A program made the translations under genes and the position numbers. A stretch of DNA of 64,000 bases, from assembly GCA_032622095.1 (NCBI GenBank), contig CP136064.1:131943129-132007128 (forward strand), read 5' to 3'. The DNA comes from Siphonodentalium dalli. Its lineage: Eukaryota; Mollusca; Scaphopoda; Gadilida; Siphonodentaliidae. Shown piece after piece: positions 54,001 through 59,758 of this stretch; position 1 is the first letter of the stretch, and every line of letters begins with the position of its first letter. A model generated the notes under the pieces. It searched no databases. It saw only the letters and a program-made list of their open reading frames with translations, and was not told the origin of the DNA.

Positions 54001-57000
54001 TTTGGTGACCTAATGGGATAACAACGTGTACGCCTGGTGATCTACCCAAACAGCCACTTCTCAATATATGGTTCATCAATTCACATACTCATCTAATGCA
54101 CTGACGTACCCGGACAACTTCTGTATATGGCTTCGAATGTTGAAAGCCCGACATTTGCCGGATGCAATTCTGCTAAGGCGTAGAAGACCATAATGCATAA
54201 TATACCCAAACTCCTTGAACATGATCATAAGAACAAGCTTGTTGGCGTCCAGCAATCGTCTCACCGAACAGATCCAAGCAGATGATAACAATACACACGG
54301 TGCTATTTTGTGGGTATGTATCATGATAGTGGAAATGAAATTGGACCATGACTGTACCGCCCCTTATTTTGTTATGTTTTAGATTCAGACAGGATCTCAT
54401 GTGTGGCTTTGCTTTCCTTGTATGCTAAGATTGTATGTTCCCATCCGTTTGGAAACCGTTCTTAAACAACTGGACCAGGGGTATGTCATTGGCTACTGCT
54501 GTATAAGCCCCACAAAGACTGTGGTGTAGTCTTAAAGGCGTTACCTTTGATAGTTGGTTGATATGTCATACTCACGCTGGGCGGTATGGTTCAAGAAAGT
54601 ACAAATGCCATCAACAAAAGGGTGAAATGTTCAACGCGAAGAACATCCAGAGGAATGTTACGTTGATGAGCTCTTGCATTCAGTTCAACACACGTTGGTA
54701 CACCAAGTGATTTCTTGATAACATCACCAATGCGACCATTTTCCTGCATGAGACATTAACTACTATATTCTAAAGTTATATATATAAAGCTATATGATCA
54801 TAAAGGTCGCGTTCCCCAACGGCCACAGCCATCGCCATCGAGACTGTAAATTGTTCTTTAAACACATAGTGAAATAAATGCACCACAGTTCCTGACATTC
54901 TCTTGAATAATACCGCCCACATACTGACACTAACCCCGAGAGAGGATAACAAAACACGCATACATCCATGCTATAAAGACATTATCCTTTAGTCCATCCG
55001 ACTGTTTTGAGGGAGGCTAGCATATTATTATCCAGACAAAAGTGTACGTAGTTGAATCAGAAAGGCTAAACAAAACCGACACGCATGACATTCGATATCT
55101 TAAACATGCACCAGGTGTAGGGGTGGTGTATACAGTGGCCCATTTCATTCCCACTATCATGGCGCATGTCCACAAACTAGCACCGCGAGCATTGTTCTTC
55201 TCTGCTGGGAGATATTCGACGAGACAACTGCGGGGCGTCACACAGTTTGCTTCGGATAATGGTCAAGAAGTGTGGGTAGTCTGTACACTAGGGTCTTCTC
55301 CTTAGCTGATAGACATCTGTCCAAGGGAATGAGACAGCTAGCAACCTTCGAAACACTGTCGAAGTTGTCCACATATGCCAATGCGTTCGCTGAGTGTGAG
55401 TTGACGAACTATTTATTGAGAAGTGACTAGCTAACTGGTTCGCCAGGTGTACATGTCGTTATCCCATGGGGTATGAGACACATACATAGAGATGACCTTC
55501 TGTAAGCTAGACACCGGAAAATGAATTGTTTGAAACGTTATGATTAGAGGGACCCTACTCCCAGGAAGTTGTGAATACTTTGTCGGTGCGAGCGACCTAG
55601 ATTTATCAGACAAAGAAATGGAAGCTGGTCCAGATCATTATGGACGTGACGTGGCAAATCAGAATCTGTTATCAGGTAATTGTTCTGATATAACTATTCG
55701 GCGCACCTGCGCTTACGGCCATTATCGGCGCTAAGTGGAGACTGGATTTCGAAATGCCACATCGCGATATTAATTGTGGTGTTTCATCTTTCCAGAAGGA
55801 TACGAGCTATGTTATGCGTTTTGATACCTTTAAGTTGAACTAGTAGATGGTTTATGTACAATTTCGTCCATACATACCGATATTATGACAAAAAGTTGAA
55901 ATTAATATGTGAAAATATCGATTTCTTTTCAATTTCTAGCCGCCAATTTACCAGCGATCTTGGCTGTGAGTATCAATTGCCAAACTCTAATGAATACTTC
56001 ATGTCACTATTCCATATCAACATGTAATGGCGGATAGAAATCGCGAAACAATAACGCCCATCCTAAGAAAGTAAAGGAATGTAGATTTGTTTTCAAATTT
56101 CGGTCGCCATTTTGGCCGCCATCTTCGATTTGGAAAACAATTTCTTGCATGTGATGTAATGTAATTACTTCACCTCAGTATTTCCAACTCAATTGTAAGC
56201 ATGGTGGAGTTTTATCGACAATAATGCCCAATGATGTGAATATGAGGGAATTTCGGTGATTATTCAAAATCTGTCCGCCATTGCGGGCGCCATTTTGGAT
56301 TTGGGTGACTTTTATTTGGATATGGTACAAGGAAAGTTCTTCGCCTAAGTGTTCCCAACTTACAATAGTAAGCAGGTGTGGAGTTGTCATGACAATAATG
56401 CTCACTGATGTTAAAATCAGCGATTTTCGGCGATTTTTTATTTCTGGTGGCCATTTTGGCCGCCATCTTGGATTTGGGTAAATATTCCTCAACTCAGGTA
56501 TAAGAGGAATCCTAGCTCGAGTATCTCCTGCAAATATATATGCATGGGTGTTGTTATAATAGCAATAACATTCATTGATTCGAAACATAACATCCCGTTA
56601 TTAACGGAGATTTGACTTCGACCTATGATACCGGCATTTGGGAAAACGTGATATCGGACAAAAATATCCCGCAATGAATGCATATTATGGTCCCCATGTA
56701 TTCGCCAATGACTCCTCTATATGATAAATGTATAACATGACGCAAAAATACTAACATTTTCCCACAGAGACAAACGAAAGGTGGTAACATGTCAGAAAAA
56801 TAGCATATTTTCACATTTCGGCGGCCATCTTGAACGCCATATTGGATTCTGGTGTCGGATTTTTGGCTAATTTGTAAGGGTTGTATATTAGCATAACGAA
56901 TCGAGCGGAAAATAAGACCGCATTTGCTATCATCTTTACTATAATGGCGATCAAAGAGACCTGGTGCATTAAAAACAAATGGCCGCCATGATGGACGCCA

Positions 57001-59758
57001 TCTTGTCTGGAGTCTCTGCGGCCACTTTTTTTTCTTGTTAACAAGTGAATAAAATTAGAGGAGACCTTAAGGAAGAACATTAGTGGGGTGAAGTTAAGTC
57101 CTGGGGGGGTGCAGAGGTCGACCAATATCTCCTGGACTAATAGAACTATATGTGAAATGTGGTGGTAGGTAATTTTCATAATAATTTTTTTTGGTGTTAT
57201 GACTGAGATAAATCCGTTACATGCTATATCTTTGGACATTTTATATCAATACTGAATAAGTGGAACAATTAAATAAACATTATGCAGATGATAAACAATT
57301 TCAAACACGAGGTACATACGTTACAAATACGTTTATGTACTAAGCTCTAAAGTTCAATAATCGCTCTTTATTATGTACTCGTTACACCCCCAGTCTGAGT
57401 TTTTCACAGAGCAAAAACACGGAACTAGCTATTTGACCCGGAGCGTGGGAGGCAAGGAGTGGAGGGTTGTTCCTCTTGGTGAACAACTTAAGGGGGAGAC
57501 GCACGTTTTGCATACATCCAGCAAAAAATGCATCATATGTTCAATAAAGAATTTCTTTAAGATTTTCAGATATGATATCATGGTTATCTGAACTGCACTG
57601 TTCAAAAAGTCCTATATTACAGAAGTCCTTGGTAGTTGTAACGGAAAACATCAACATTTTAAATATTTTTCTTGCGATAAAAGTACAGTAAATGGGGCTA
57701 TCATATCCAACTAGTTGCCAGTTCTTAAATTAGTCGCTTGAACCAAATTTCTAAAAAGAGATTTTGAGAGATTTCATTGTGAAATATCAAGAAATTTTGG
57801 CAAAACGTGCGTGTGACTGTATGGGTGGTGTAACGAACTTGCATTATGCTGTTTTACATATTCACATTGTTAGCTCAACTTTACTTTGTAAAGTTTGAGC
57901 TATTGCTATGGCATGGTAACCGTCGTCCGTGTGTGTGTGTGTGTGTGTGTGTTGGTGCGTGTGTGCGTGATTCGTCAACAATTTCCTTTAGCACGGGCTA
58001 CAGGTCGTACCTTTGGTCGGATCATTATGAAATTTGTCATGGGTGTTGACATTGACATGTAGATGGGAACACTTCATTTTGAGGTCATTCGGCAAAAAAA
58101 CACGGCCGCCAGTGGCCATCTTGGATTTCAAAATTCAATCCATTAGCACGGGCAACAGCCCGGAGTGTTCGTCTGATCATCATGAAACTTGTCGTGGAAG
58201 TTAATATTGACATGTAGAGTAATTTTGGGGTCGTTCGGCCAAAAACATGACCGCCAGCAGCCATCTTGGATTTTACTCTTTGCATGACTAAATCCTTTGG
58301 CATGGGCTACAAGTCGTACCTTTGGTCGGATCATCATTAAATTTGCCACGGATGTTAACAATGACATGTAGATGGGAATGAGTCATTTTGGGGTCGTTCG
58401 GCCAAAAAACATGGCCGCCAGCAGCCATCTTGGATTTTAATCTTTGCATGACTAAATCCTTCGGCACAGGCTACAGATCGTATCTTTGGTCGGATCATTA
58501 TGAAATTTGTCATGGCTGTTGACATTGACATGTAGATGGGAACGAGTCATTTTGGAGTCATTCGGCCAAAAACATAGCCGGCAGCGGCCATCTTGGATTT
58601 CAAAATTCAACCCAGTAGCACGGGCTACAGGCCATACTGTTTGTCTGATCATCATGAAATTTGCCATGGATGTTAATATTGAGATGTAGATGGGAACGAG
58701 TCAATCCTTTGGCACTGGTTACAGAACCTACTGTTCATCTGATCATCATGAAATTTGTCATGGCTGTTAACATTGACAATCATATGGGACTTTGCATGAC
58801 TAAATCCTTTGGAACACCCTACAGTCCACTTCCCCCAAGTTCCCAACCGATCATCACCAAACTTCATATTAATCTTGATATTGATCTACTAGATGGAAGC
58901 TATCAAATGTTTTTGAATTTCATTGAAAAACATATTCACCAGCAACCATCTTGGATTTTACCTTATATATTTCTTCATGTTGATAATCTAGTATTACTTA
59001 GACCATTCAACTTTCCGCATTCCTAATCGCTCCATTGACTGTAACACATGAAATTATTCTCTTTCCAAGTTGAGCTACAGTGTCATTGACACTTTCATTG
59101 GAATGTGCAAAATGGAAATATCGCGATTTATCGAAGCAAAAGTTGCTGAAAATCATGTGTGTGTATATCGTATATAAATATTGGCTTCGTCCGCTATCAG
59201 ATTGTGTTGTCCCATCTGCATTGTTGCCCACGAATGAACTGTGCGTGTTCAACCAGCAGACATGCTCGTGTATACTTAACGGGACGATTAATTAAATTTG
59301 TTGCACTGGTTTGAGTATGAACTCGCTTGTGTTGTTGATTAGGAGTGTCTGTAGTCAAACACTAAATTGTGCGATAGCGGTTAGAGCGAATATATGCAGA
59401 TCACTGAGAGGGCTGACCCAAACTATAGCAGAAAGGCCGCGGTGAACAAATGTATATTTAAAACGTATTTACAGGGACGTGTCCAGAGTTTATCCGAACA
59501 TGAACATGATGTCGCATGGATTAAAGTAGAATTAAATGAATACGGAAGAAAAAATCCAACCAAGATGTCTAAATGACACCCAGTAATTTCCGGGTCTATC
59601 TTTTACAGAGAATTGTGAGAATATTCAGGACAGCTGGCAATGTTACATGTGGGCCAAACAAGGAGAGTGTGTGCGTAATCCAGATTTTATGCGAACACGA
59701 TGCATGCAGGCTTGTGGTCTTTGCGACAAACCGACGGAGGACAAAACTGAAAAGAATG
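17919..59758 (+). CDS. Astacin-family zinc metalloprotease with ShK domain (nine exons, 5' and 3' ends missing)
   Basis: Coding exons are 17919-18072, 18739-18838, 24971-25059, 25653-25773, 32994-33063, 43009-43212, 49206-49341, 51853-51969 and 59609-59758. All junctions are GT-AG and all phases agree, giving 380 residues. Order: signal-peptide tail ending VVHCQ, propeptide with LDMMLTPSQY, basic site RKKRK, catalytic domain from RWTGAELPYQF to MYNC, cysteine-rich linker, ShK domain. The zinc site HEMGHAIGLVHE, the Met-turn SVMHYG and the four conserved astacin cysteines (TCVRF, GCNS, GCRY, YNC) are all present, so the protease looks functional. Family knowledge: secreted zymogen endopeptidases activated by propeptide removal, with the propeptide aspartate acting as zinc switch. 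ShK tails are common in nematode NAS and molluscan astacins. Substrate is unknown. The start exon lies upstream of 17919 and was not found. Confidence 0.93.
18073..18738 (+). other. Astacin intron 1
   Basis: A 666-bp GT-AG intron between the signal-peptide and propeptide exons. No repeat or RNA recognised. Confidence 0.75.
18739..18838 (+). CDS. Astacin gene, propeptide exon
   Basis: Acceptor ttcacag, donor gtaaag at 18839. The phase joins the previous exon through a split Gly codon. It encodes VANKMMDPSGKILAELDM and then MLTPSQYNMLYHRP. The E-L-D-M-M-L-T-P-S-Q core matches the astacin propeptide pattern E-G-D-x-x-L-T-x-x-Q, in which the Asp ligates the catalytic zinc in the zymogen. The usual Gly before that Asp is Leu here. 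Confidence 0.88.
19547..19655 (+). mobile_element. tRNA-derived SINE-like fragment
   Basis: gccgtagccgaggtggttg resembles a tRNA-type A box. About 50 bp later gcgggttttcatgcttgatc sits where a B box (GGTTCGANTCC) is expected but is degraded. This spacing and the 'cgaggttggcgcgggtt' phrase resemble tRNA-headed SINEs. It lies in intron 2. Confidence 0.45.
20594..21577. mobile_element. Non-autonomous DNA element with about 200-bp terminal inverted repeats
   Basis: 20594-20794 and 21378-21577 are inverted copies, starting ggtcgggcacacatcc and ending ggatgtgtgcccgacc. They share phrases such as gagctacgtagac and caacgactcaccacggc. The 580-bp interior has no recognised coding sequence. Target-site duplication is not clear. 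Confidence 0.85.
22933..23148 (+). other. Unrecognised open frame inside the nested element
   Basis: A 71-codon frame starts MQRWDTPNTTKTEQLAAEMN and continues with a protein-like mix. No family recognised. It lies between the inner inverted ends and could be a fragment of an element protein or chance. Confidence 0.15.
24971..25059 (+). CDS. Astacin gene, activation site and N-terminus of mature protease
   Basis: Acceptor gacgttag, donor gttagt at 25060. It encodes SRKKRKAARLESLRWTG then AELPYQFVKNDF. RKKRK is a furin-type basic site placed just before the region matching the mature astacin N-terminus, where W-x-x-G-x-x-P-Y is conserved. It follows a 6.1-kb intron holding a nested transposon. 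Confidence 0.9.
25197..25406 (-). other. Unrecognised open frame inside astacin intron 3
   Basis: A 69-codon antisense frame, MLPYLDSLPGTGFQLFLN onward to LLKKIDIRMMAWNELYKT, fills about a third of a 593-bp intron. The residue mix looks protein-like. No family is recognised. A mobile-element fragment is the simplest reading. Confidence 0.2.
25653..25773 (+). CDS. Astacin gene, N-terminal catalytic subdomain exon
   Basis: Acceptor ctctttcag, donor gtgagt at 25774. It encodes DDREIYFMKLAMTEWEKYTC followed by VRFRPYREMDRNIVRIKNGN. The pattern A-M-x-x-W-E-x-x-T-C-V-R-F is typical of astacins. The Cys is the first cysteine of the long-range disulfide to the C-terminal YNC. Confidence 0.93.
26004..28792. 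mobile_element. Foldback element, 830-865-bp inverted arms around a 1.1-kb spacer
   Basis: 26004-26868 and 27963-28792 are inverted copies, from cacccccgtgtacgtggtat at the outer ends to cactcgagtagaccgtt at the inner ends. Two near-repeats of tatcgccaaaaccgag lie just inside each outer end. The right arm has some bases the left lacks (for example near 28110-28140). The spacer and arms carry frames but no recognised protein. It lies in astacin intron 4. Confidence 0.88.
28793..30180. other. Intronic sequence; unrecognised antisense frames
   Basis: Contains antisense frames at 29066-29308 (ending SITDIRGHIPSDSRSG) and 29595-29900 (with IFADDFFYYHPKPSTSG) with protein-like composition but no recognised family and no matching splice signals. 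No repeat copy was seen. Confidence 0.35.
30184..30494. repeat. Two small hairpins
   Basis: At about 30189-30266 the phrase acttaccaac recurs with its complement, forming overlapping inverted repeats. At 30402-30415 and 30481-30494 a perfect 14-bp inverted pair, cagtcggagttgtg and cacaactccgactg, encloses a gaacaacttgg/gttgttcca pairing. Confidence 0.75.
30625..30690 (+). repeat. Dispersed repeat with a partner at 59170-59240
   Basis: atattggcttcgcgcccact, gttgtcccat and a following cacgaacga phrase recur in order at about 59178-59240, diverged. No function visible. Confidence 0.5.
31405..31503 (+). repeat. Tandem duplication, about 49 bp
   Basis: The block gtagagttggcatagtgaca through gcacgggttagtcga occurs twice in direct succession (about 31405-31454 and 31454-31503), nearly identical. 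Confidence 0.9.
31779..31923. repeat. Near-perfect hairpin, 66-bp arms and 13-bp loop
   Basis: 31779-31844 is the reverse complement of 31858-31923 apart from a few mismatches, with loop gaacctttggcga. Arms include ttataaactgggg-type and taaattaggtctggacc sequence. The size fits a tiny foldback MITE in astacin intron 4. Confidence 0.93.
32994..33063 (+). CDS. Astacin gene, GCxSxxG-GC exon
   Basis: Acceptor gtttcag, donor gtaagt at 33064. After a split Gly codon it encodes CNSQLGMVGGIQELNLEP then PGCRY, matching the astacin segment G-C-x-S-x-x-G-x-x-G-G-x-Q-x-L-x-L-x-x-x-G-C. Both cysteines of the short disulfide are present. This is a very short 70-bp exon between introns of 7.2 and 9.9 kb. 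Confidence 0.93.
33950..34680. repeat. Diverged units of the 'ggttgctagg' dispersed repeat
   Basis: Phrases aaatggtgataacactatga, gacaacggttgctaggcaac and gactgatattatg recur within this stretch and, weakly, in 39340-39830. Two poly-G tracts occur at 34412-34424 and 34700-34711. No coding signal. Confidence 0.5.
35249..35480 (+). repeat. Dispersed repeat with 'gtagccagctttt' triplet, inverted partner at 40915-41365
   Basis: ggggtcattgtcacaaggct, three copies of gatcacatttgtagccagct and then tcggattccttatgtc match the reverse complement of 41365 down to 40915. The partner has about 200 bp of extra sequence between the two blocks. Confidence 0.88.
35925..36325 (+). repeat. Two direct diverged copies related to the 35365-35500 block
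   Basis: Both copies contain gtctactttcagagt, aatttaaagagcgttt, attatacata and gtgcgagttgaaatt, at about 35995-36140 and 36168-36317. The first also repeats the gattcct...ggtcgcgc phrase of 35370-35410. Confidence 0.75.
36774..38592. mobile_element. Candidate inverted-end element containing a degenerate tandem array
   Basis: taggacatgggaa with aatttcgtggccacgaa near 36775-36812 matches, inverted, the ends at about 38535-38592. Inside, 37440-38260 holds three to four degenerate units of about 150-200 bp with gggtgaatattta and caccctacaaaaccc, and two poly-G tracts (37079-37093, 37821-37831). Near 38340-38450 a segment ends in tatcctatcctatcctat, resembling a LINE or SINE tail. No protein recognised. 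Confidence 0.5.
38593..40914. other. Intron 5 sequence; weak internal duplication only
   Basis: 39340-39480 and 39660-39830 share cattgatcattataagatcg-type and agtaacggttac-type phrases and look like diverged direct copies. Around 40500-40800 two near-repeats contain cccatagggytcagtgttaaa. No exon found. Confidence 0.45.
40915..41365 (-). repeat. Inverted partner of the 35249-35480 repeat
   Basis: Three copies of agctggctacgaatgtgatc-like sequence at 41258-41335 and gacataaggaatccgacta near 40998 pair with 35249-35480. The interval 41020-41250 separates the two matching blocks and looks like an insertion, or a deletion in the other copy. Confidence 0.88.
41570..41900 (-). repeat. Inverted partner of the 4308-4655 repeat
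   Basis: Matches the reverse complement of 4308-4655. It includes a 17-G run at 41611-41627 where the other copy has only a few C, so the homopolymer has expanded in one copy or contracted in the other. Confidence 0.85.
42256..42284 (+). mobile_element. Helitron-like 3' terminus
   Basis: gcccggacgaagtcgggc forms a 5-bp-stem hairpin followed by acagcag, CTAG and a flanking T, the canonical Helitron 3' end. The left boundary is not defined; the body probably covers part of 41940-42255. No helicase gene is seen, so a short non-autonomous copy is inferred. It lies in astacin intron 5. Confidence 0.6.
43009..43212 (+). CDS. Astacin gene, zinc-binding active-site exon
   Basis: Acceptor gatgcag, donor gtaagt at 43213, phase 0 on both sides, 68 codons. 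It carries the extended zinc motif HEMGHAIGLVHE with the following NRDDHIDI, and the Met-turn SVMHYGIH near its end. The three His ligands, the catalytic Glu and the Met-turn Tyr are all in place. The open frame runs a few codons upstream and past the donor into intron, which is not coding evidence. Confidence 0.97.
43297..44375. repeat. Degenerate array of the 'ccgataactcaa...ttcgacttagaa' family
   Basis: Opens with cggattgaccactcatcgtt and a gtccgtgcgtccgtc tract, then repeats units with gagttatggcc-, cttttcgacttagaa- and ggtttccggatgataactca-type phrases. The same family forms 49755-50520. No coding signal. Confidence 0.75.
44985..47007 (-). mobile_element. CR1/Jockey-like LINE fragment split by an insertion
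   Basis: From right to left on the minus strand: FGNKLKLNDEKTEMNQTT and VHAFFDVNMSIST (47007-46840); then, after about 0.8 kb, HIETDVNNVCRACNYYLM, RNRKYLTLSATKSIIMSL and ITDALMRKMEKVQNCC (46022-45700); then LTFRAIGGTAPANIHELV and LKTHLFKLRTDS (to about 45440). This is the normal order of the LINE reverse transcriptase C-terminal half. The 3' side ends in a TA-rich tail near 44985. It is frameshifted and 5'-truncated. Confidence 0.82.
46022..46840. other. Insertion interrupting the LINE reverse transcriptase
   Basis: The reverse transcriptase reads NMSIST before this segment and HIETDVNN directly after it, which are adjacent in intact relatives, so the roughly 0.8 kb between was inserted later. 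The segment has no recognised gene. A short inverted ggttcaaccct lies near its right end. Confidence 0.6.
47008..48060 (-). repeat. 165-bp-period tail, same family as the arms of the 52-57 kb palindrome
   Basis: Begins agtccaggagatattggtcg and matches 52213-53340 in order: the gagactccagacaagatggc phrase, the ggtaccaca-like block and degenerate units of about 165 bp containing ccaaratggcggccaaaatgg. It runs directly into the 3' end of the Crypton-like coding remnant, so it probably is that element's downstream region. Confidence 0.8.
48044..48780 (-). pseudogene. Crypton-like tyrosine recombinase remnant
   Basis: Minus-strand pieces: DNDDINMLYASKV; then SDNWFNKQNVGINKLGKIMK; then LPYTSTRKYCIQKLRDENVP, PTDVMQTTGHKNVASINNYS and a Ser/Thr-rich tail to a stop at about 48044. 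R-K, G-H-K-N and the Tyr of NNY fit the C-terminal catalytic R, H and Y region of eukaryotic Crypton recombinases (the KCTD1/QRICH-like group), which excise and integrate DNA through the tyrosine. Most of the preceding catalytic domain is missing and the frame changes, so this is an inactive, internally deleted copy. It lies in astacin intron 6. Confidence 0.75.
48925..49025 (-). pseudogene. Possible N-terminal piece of the Crypton-like gene
   Basis: A minus-strand frame beginning MDLNNQNCDVDMSGMTSKDI and continuing ESHFLEGFDFA sits where the start of the Crypton-like gene would be expected. Position is the main support. The stretch between it and 48780 is out of frame. Confidence 0.3.
49206..49341 (+). 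CDS. Astacin gene, C-terminal catalytic subdomain exon
   Basis: Acceptor ctccatccag, donor gtgagt at 49342. It encodes AFSKDGSSQTISAKDKELEG and continues TIGNVYRKELSFTDVKTVNT, MYNCS. The A-F-S-x-x-G start after the Met-turn and the final M-Y-N-C match the end of the astacin fold. The Cys closes the long disulfide. The exon sits about 185 bp from the Crypton-like remnant. Confidence 0.93.
49745..50530. repeat. Second array of the 'gaccactcgtcgttcgtccg' family
   Basis: Two to three direct units each hold ccataccat..tggtaaacatag, ggattgaccactcgtcgttc, a gtccgtctgtccgtc tract, gcgataactcaaacatttt and cagatcgagttcgaatatgg. Frames such as Ser-Val-Arg-Leu runs are artefacts of the GTCC tract. It lies in astacin intron 7. 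Confidence 0.85.
50531..51852 (+). other. Rest of astacin intron 7
   Basis: Contains low-complexity A/T sequence near 50490-50660 and no recognised gene or structured repeat. Confidence 0.5.
51853..51969 (+). CDS. Astacin gene, cysteine-rich linker exon
   Basis: Acceptor ttatttcag, donor gtaaga at 51970. In the phase set by the previous exon it encodes HCSSKIRCAGGGYVDQTC then KCICPDGSSDCEVGKELNYI, with six cysteines. The C-A-G-G-G-Y-V-D-x-x-C-x-C-x-C-P pattern resembles the short EGF-like region found directly after the catalytic domain in many invertebrate astacins. The frame is fixed by phase continuity on both sides. Confidence 0.88.
   Translation, partial: AIVRRKSDAQAEATLIRPASAFARMDHQIVKLAKSLII
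52213..57137. mobile_element. Palindromic (foldback) element of about 4.9 kb
   Basis: 52213-53660 and 55675-57137 are inverted copies: outer ends agtccaggagatattgg/ccaatatctcctggact, inner parts near 53630 and 55700 (gcgccgaatag/ctattcggcgc). The pairing continues weakly inward (54170-54360 with 55135-55310), leaving a loop of about 0.7 kb near 54400-55070. The arms contain four or five degenerate units of about 165 bp built on atccaagatggcggccaaaa. Arm frames are conserved between arms only because the DNA is. No transposase is recognised; a non-autonomous element related to the Crypton-like one is inferred. Confidence 0.85.
54400..55070 (-). other. Loop of the palindrome; protein-like antisense pieces
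   Basis: Minus-strand frames read VSMWAVLFKRMSGTVVHLFH (54776-54961) and, further on, LMQENGRIGDVIKKSLGVPT with CVELNARAHQRNIPLDVLRV (about 54590-54750). Composition looks protein-like but I recognise no family. These are candidates for a decayed element gene. Confidence 0.3.
57138..57870. other. Intron 8 sequence without recognised gene
   Basis: A 72-codon frame at 57373 (with GKEWRVVPLGEQLKGETHVL) has no recognised family. Part of its DNA (ctatttg...gttgttcc) resembles the hairpin region near 30440, which argues for a repeat. Confidence 0.35.
57872..58980. repeat. Array of about 155-bp units behind a 30-bp hairpin
   Basis: A hairpin agctcaactttac...gtaaagtttgagct at 57872-57901 is followed by (GT)n and then about seven units starting near 57992, 58144, 58297, 58464, 58617, 58710 and 58810. 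Each unit has ggcacgggctacaggtcg, ggtcggatcatcatgaaatt, tgacatgtagatggga and, in the full ones, ggccgccagcagccatcttg. The last units lack the ccatcttgg part except the end. Related to 1610-2145. Confidence 0.88.
59609..59758 (+). CDS. Astacin gene, ShK-domain exon
   Basis: Acceptor cttttacag, probable donor gtgaga at 59759. It encodes ENCENIQDSWQCYMWAKQ and continues GECVRNPDFMRTRCMQACGL, CDKPTED. The spacing C-x(8)-C-x3-W-A-x3-G-E-C-x2-N-P-x-F-M-x3-C-x3-C-G-x-C is a classic six-cysteine ShK (ShKT) domain. If the donor is not used the same frame stays open about 23 more codons to a TGA near 59822, so this could also be the last exon. An AATAAA lies near 59991. Confidence 0.92.

Noticed and set aside
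59394-59576. Separate small gene just before the ShK exon
   Set aside because: A 60-codon frame with no recognised domain, splice logic or homologous copy in the window.
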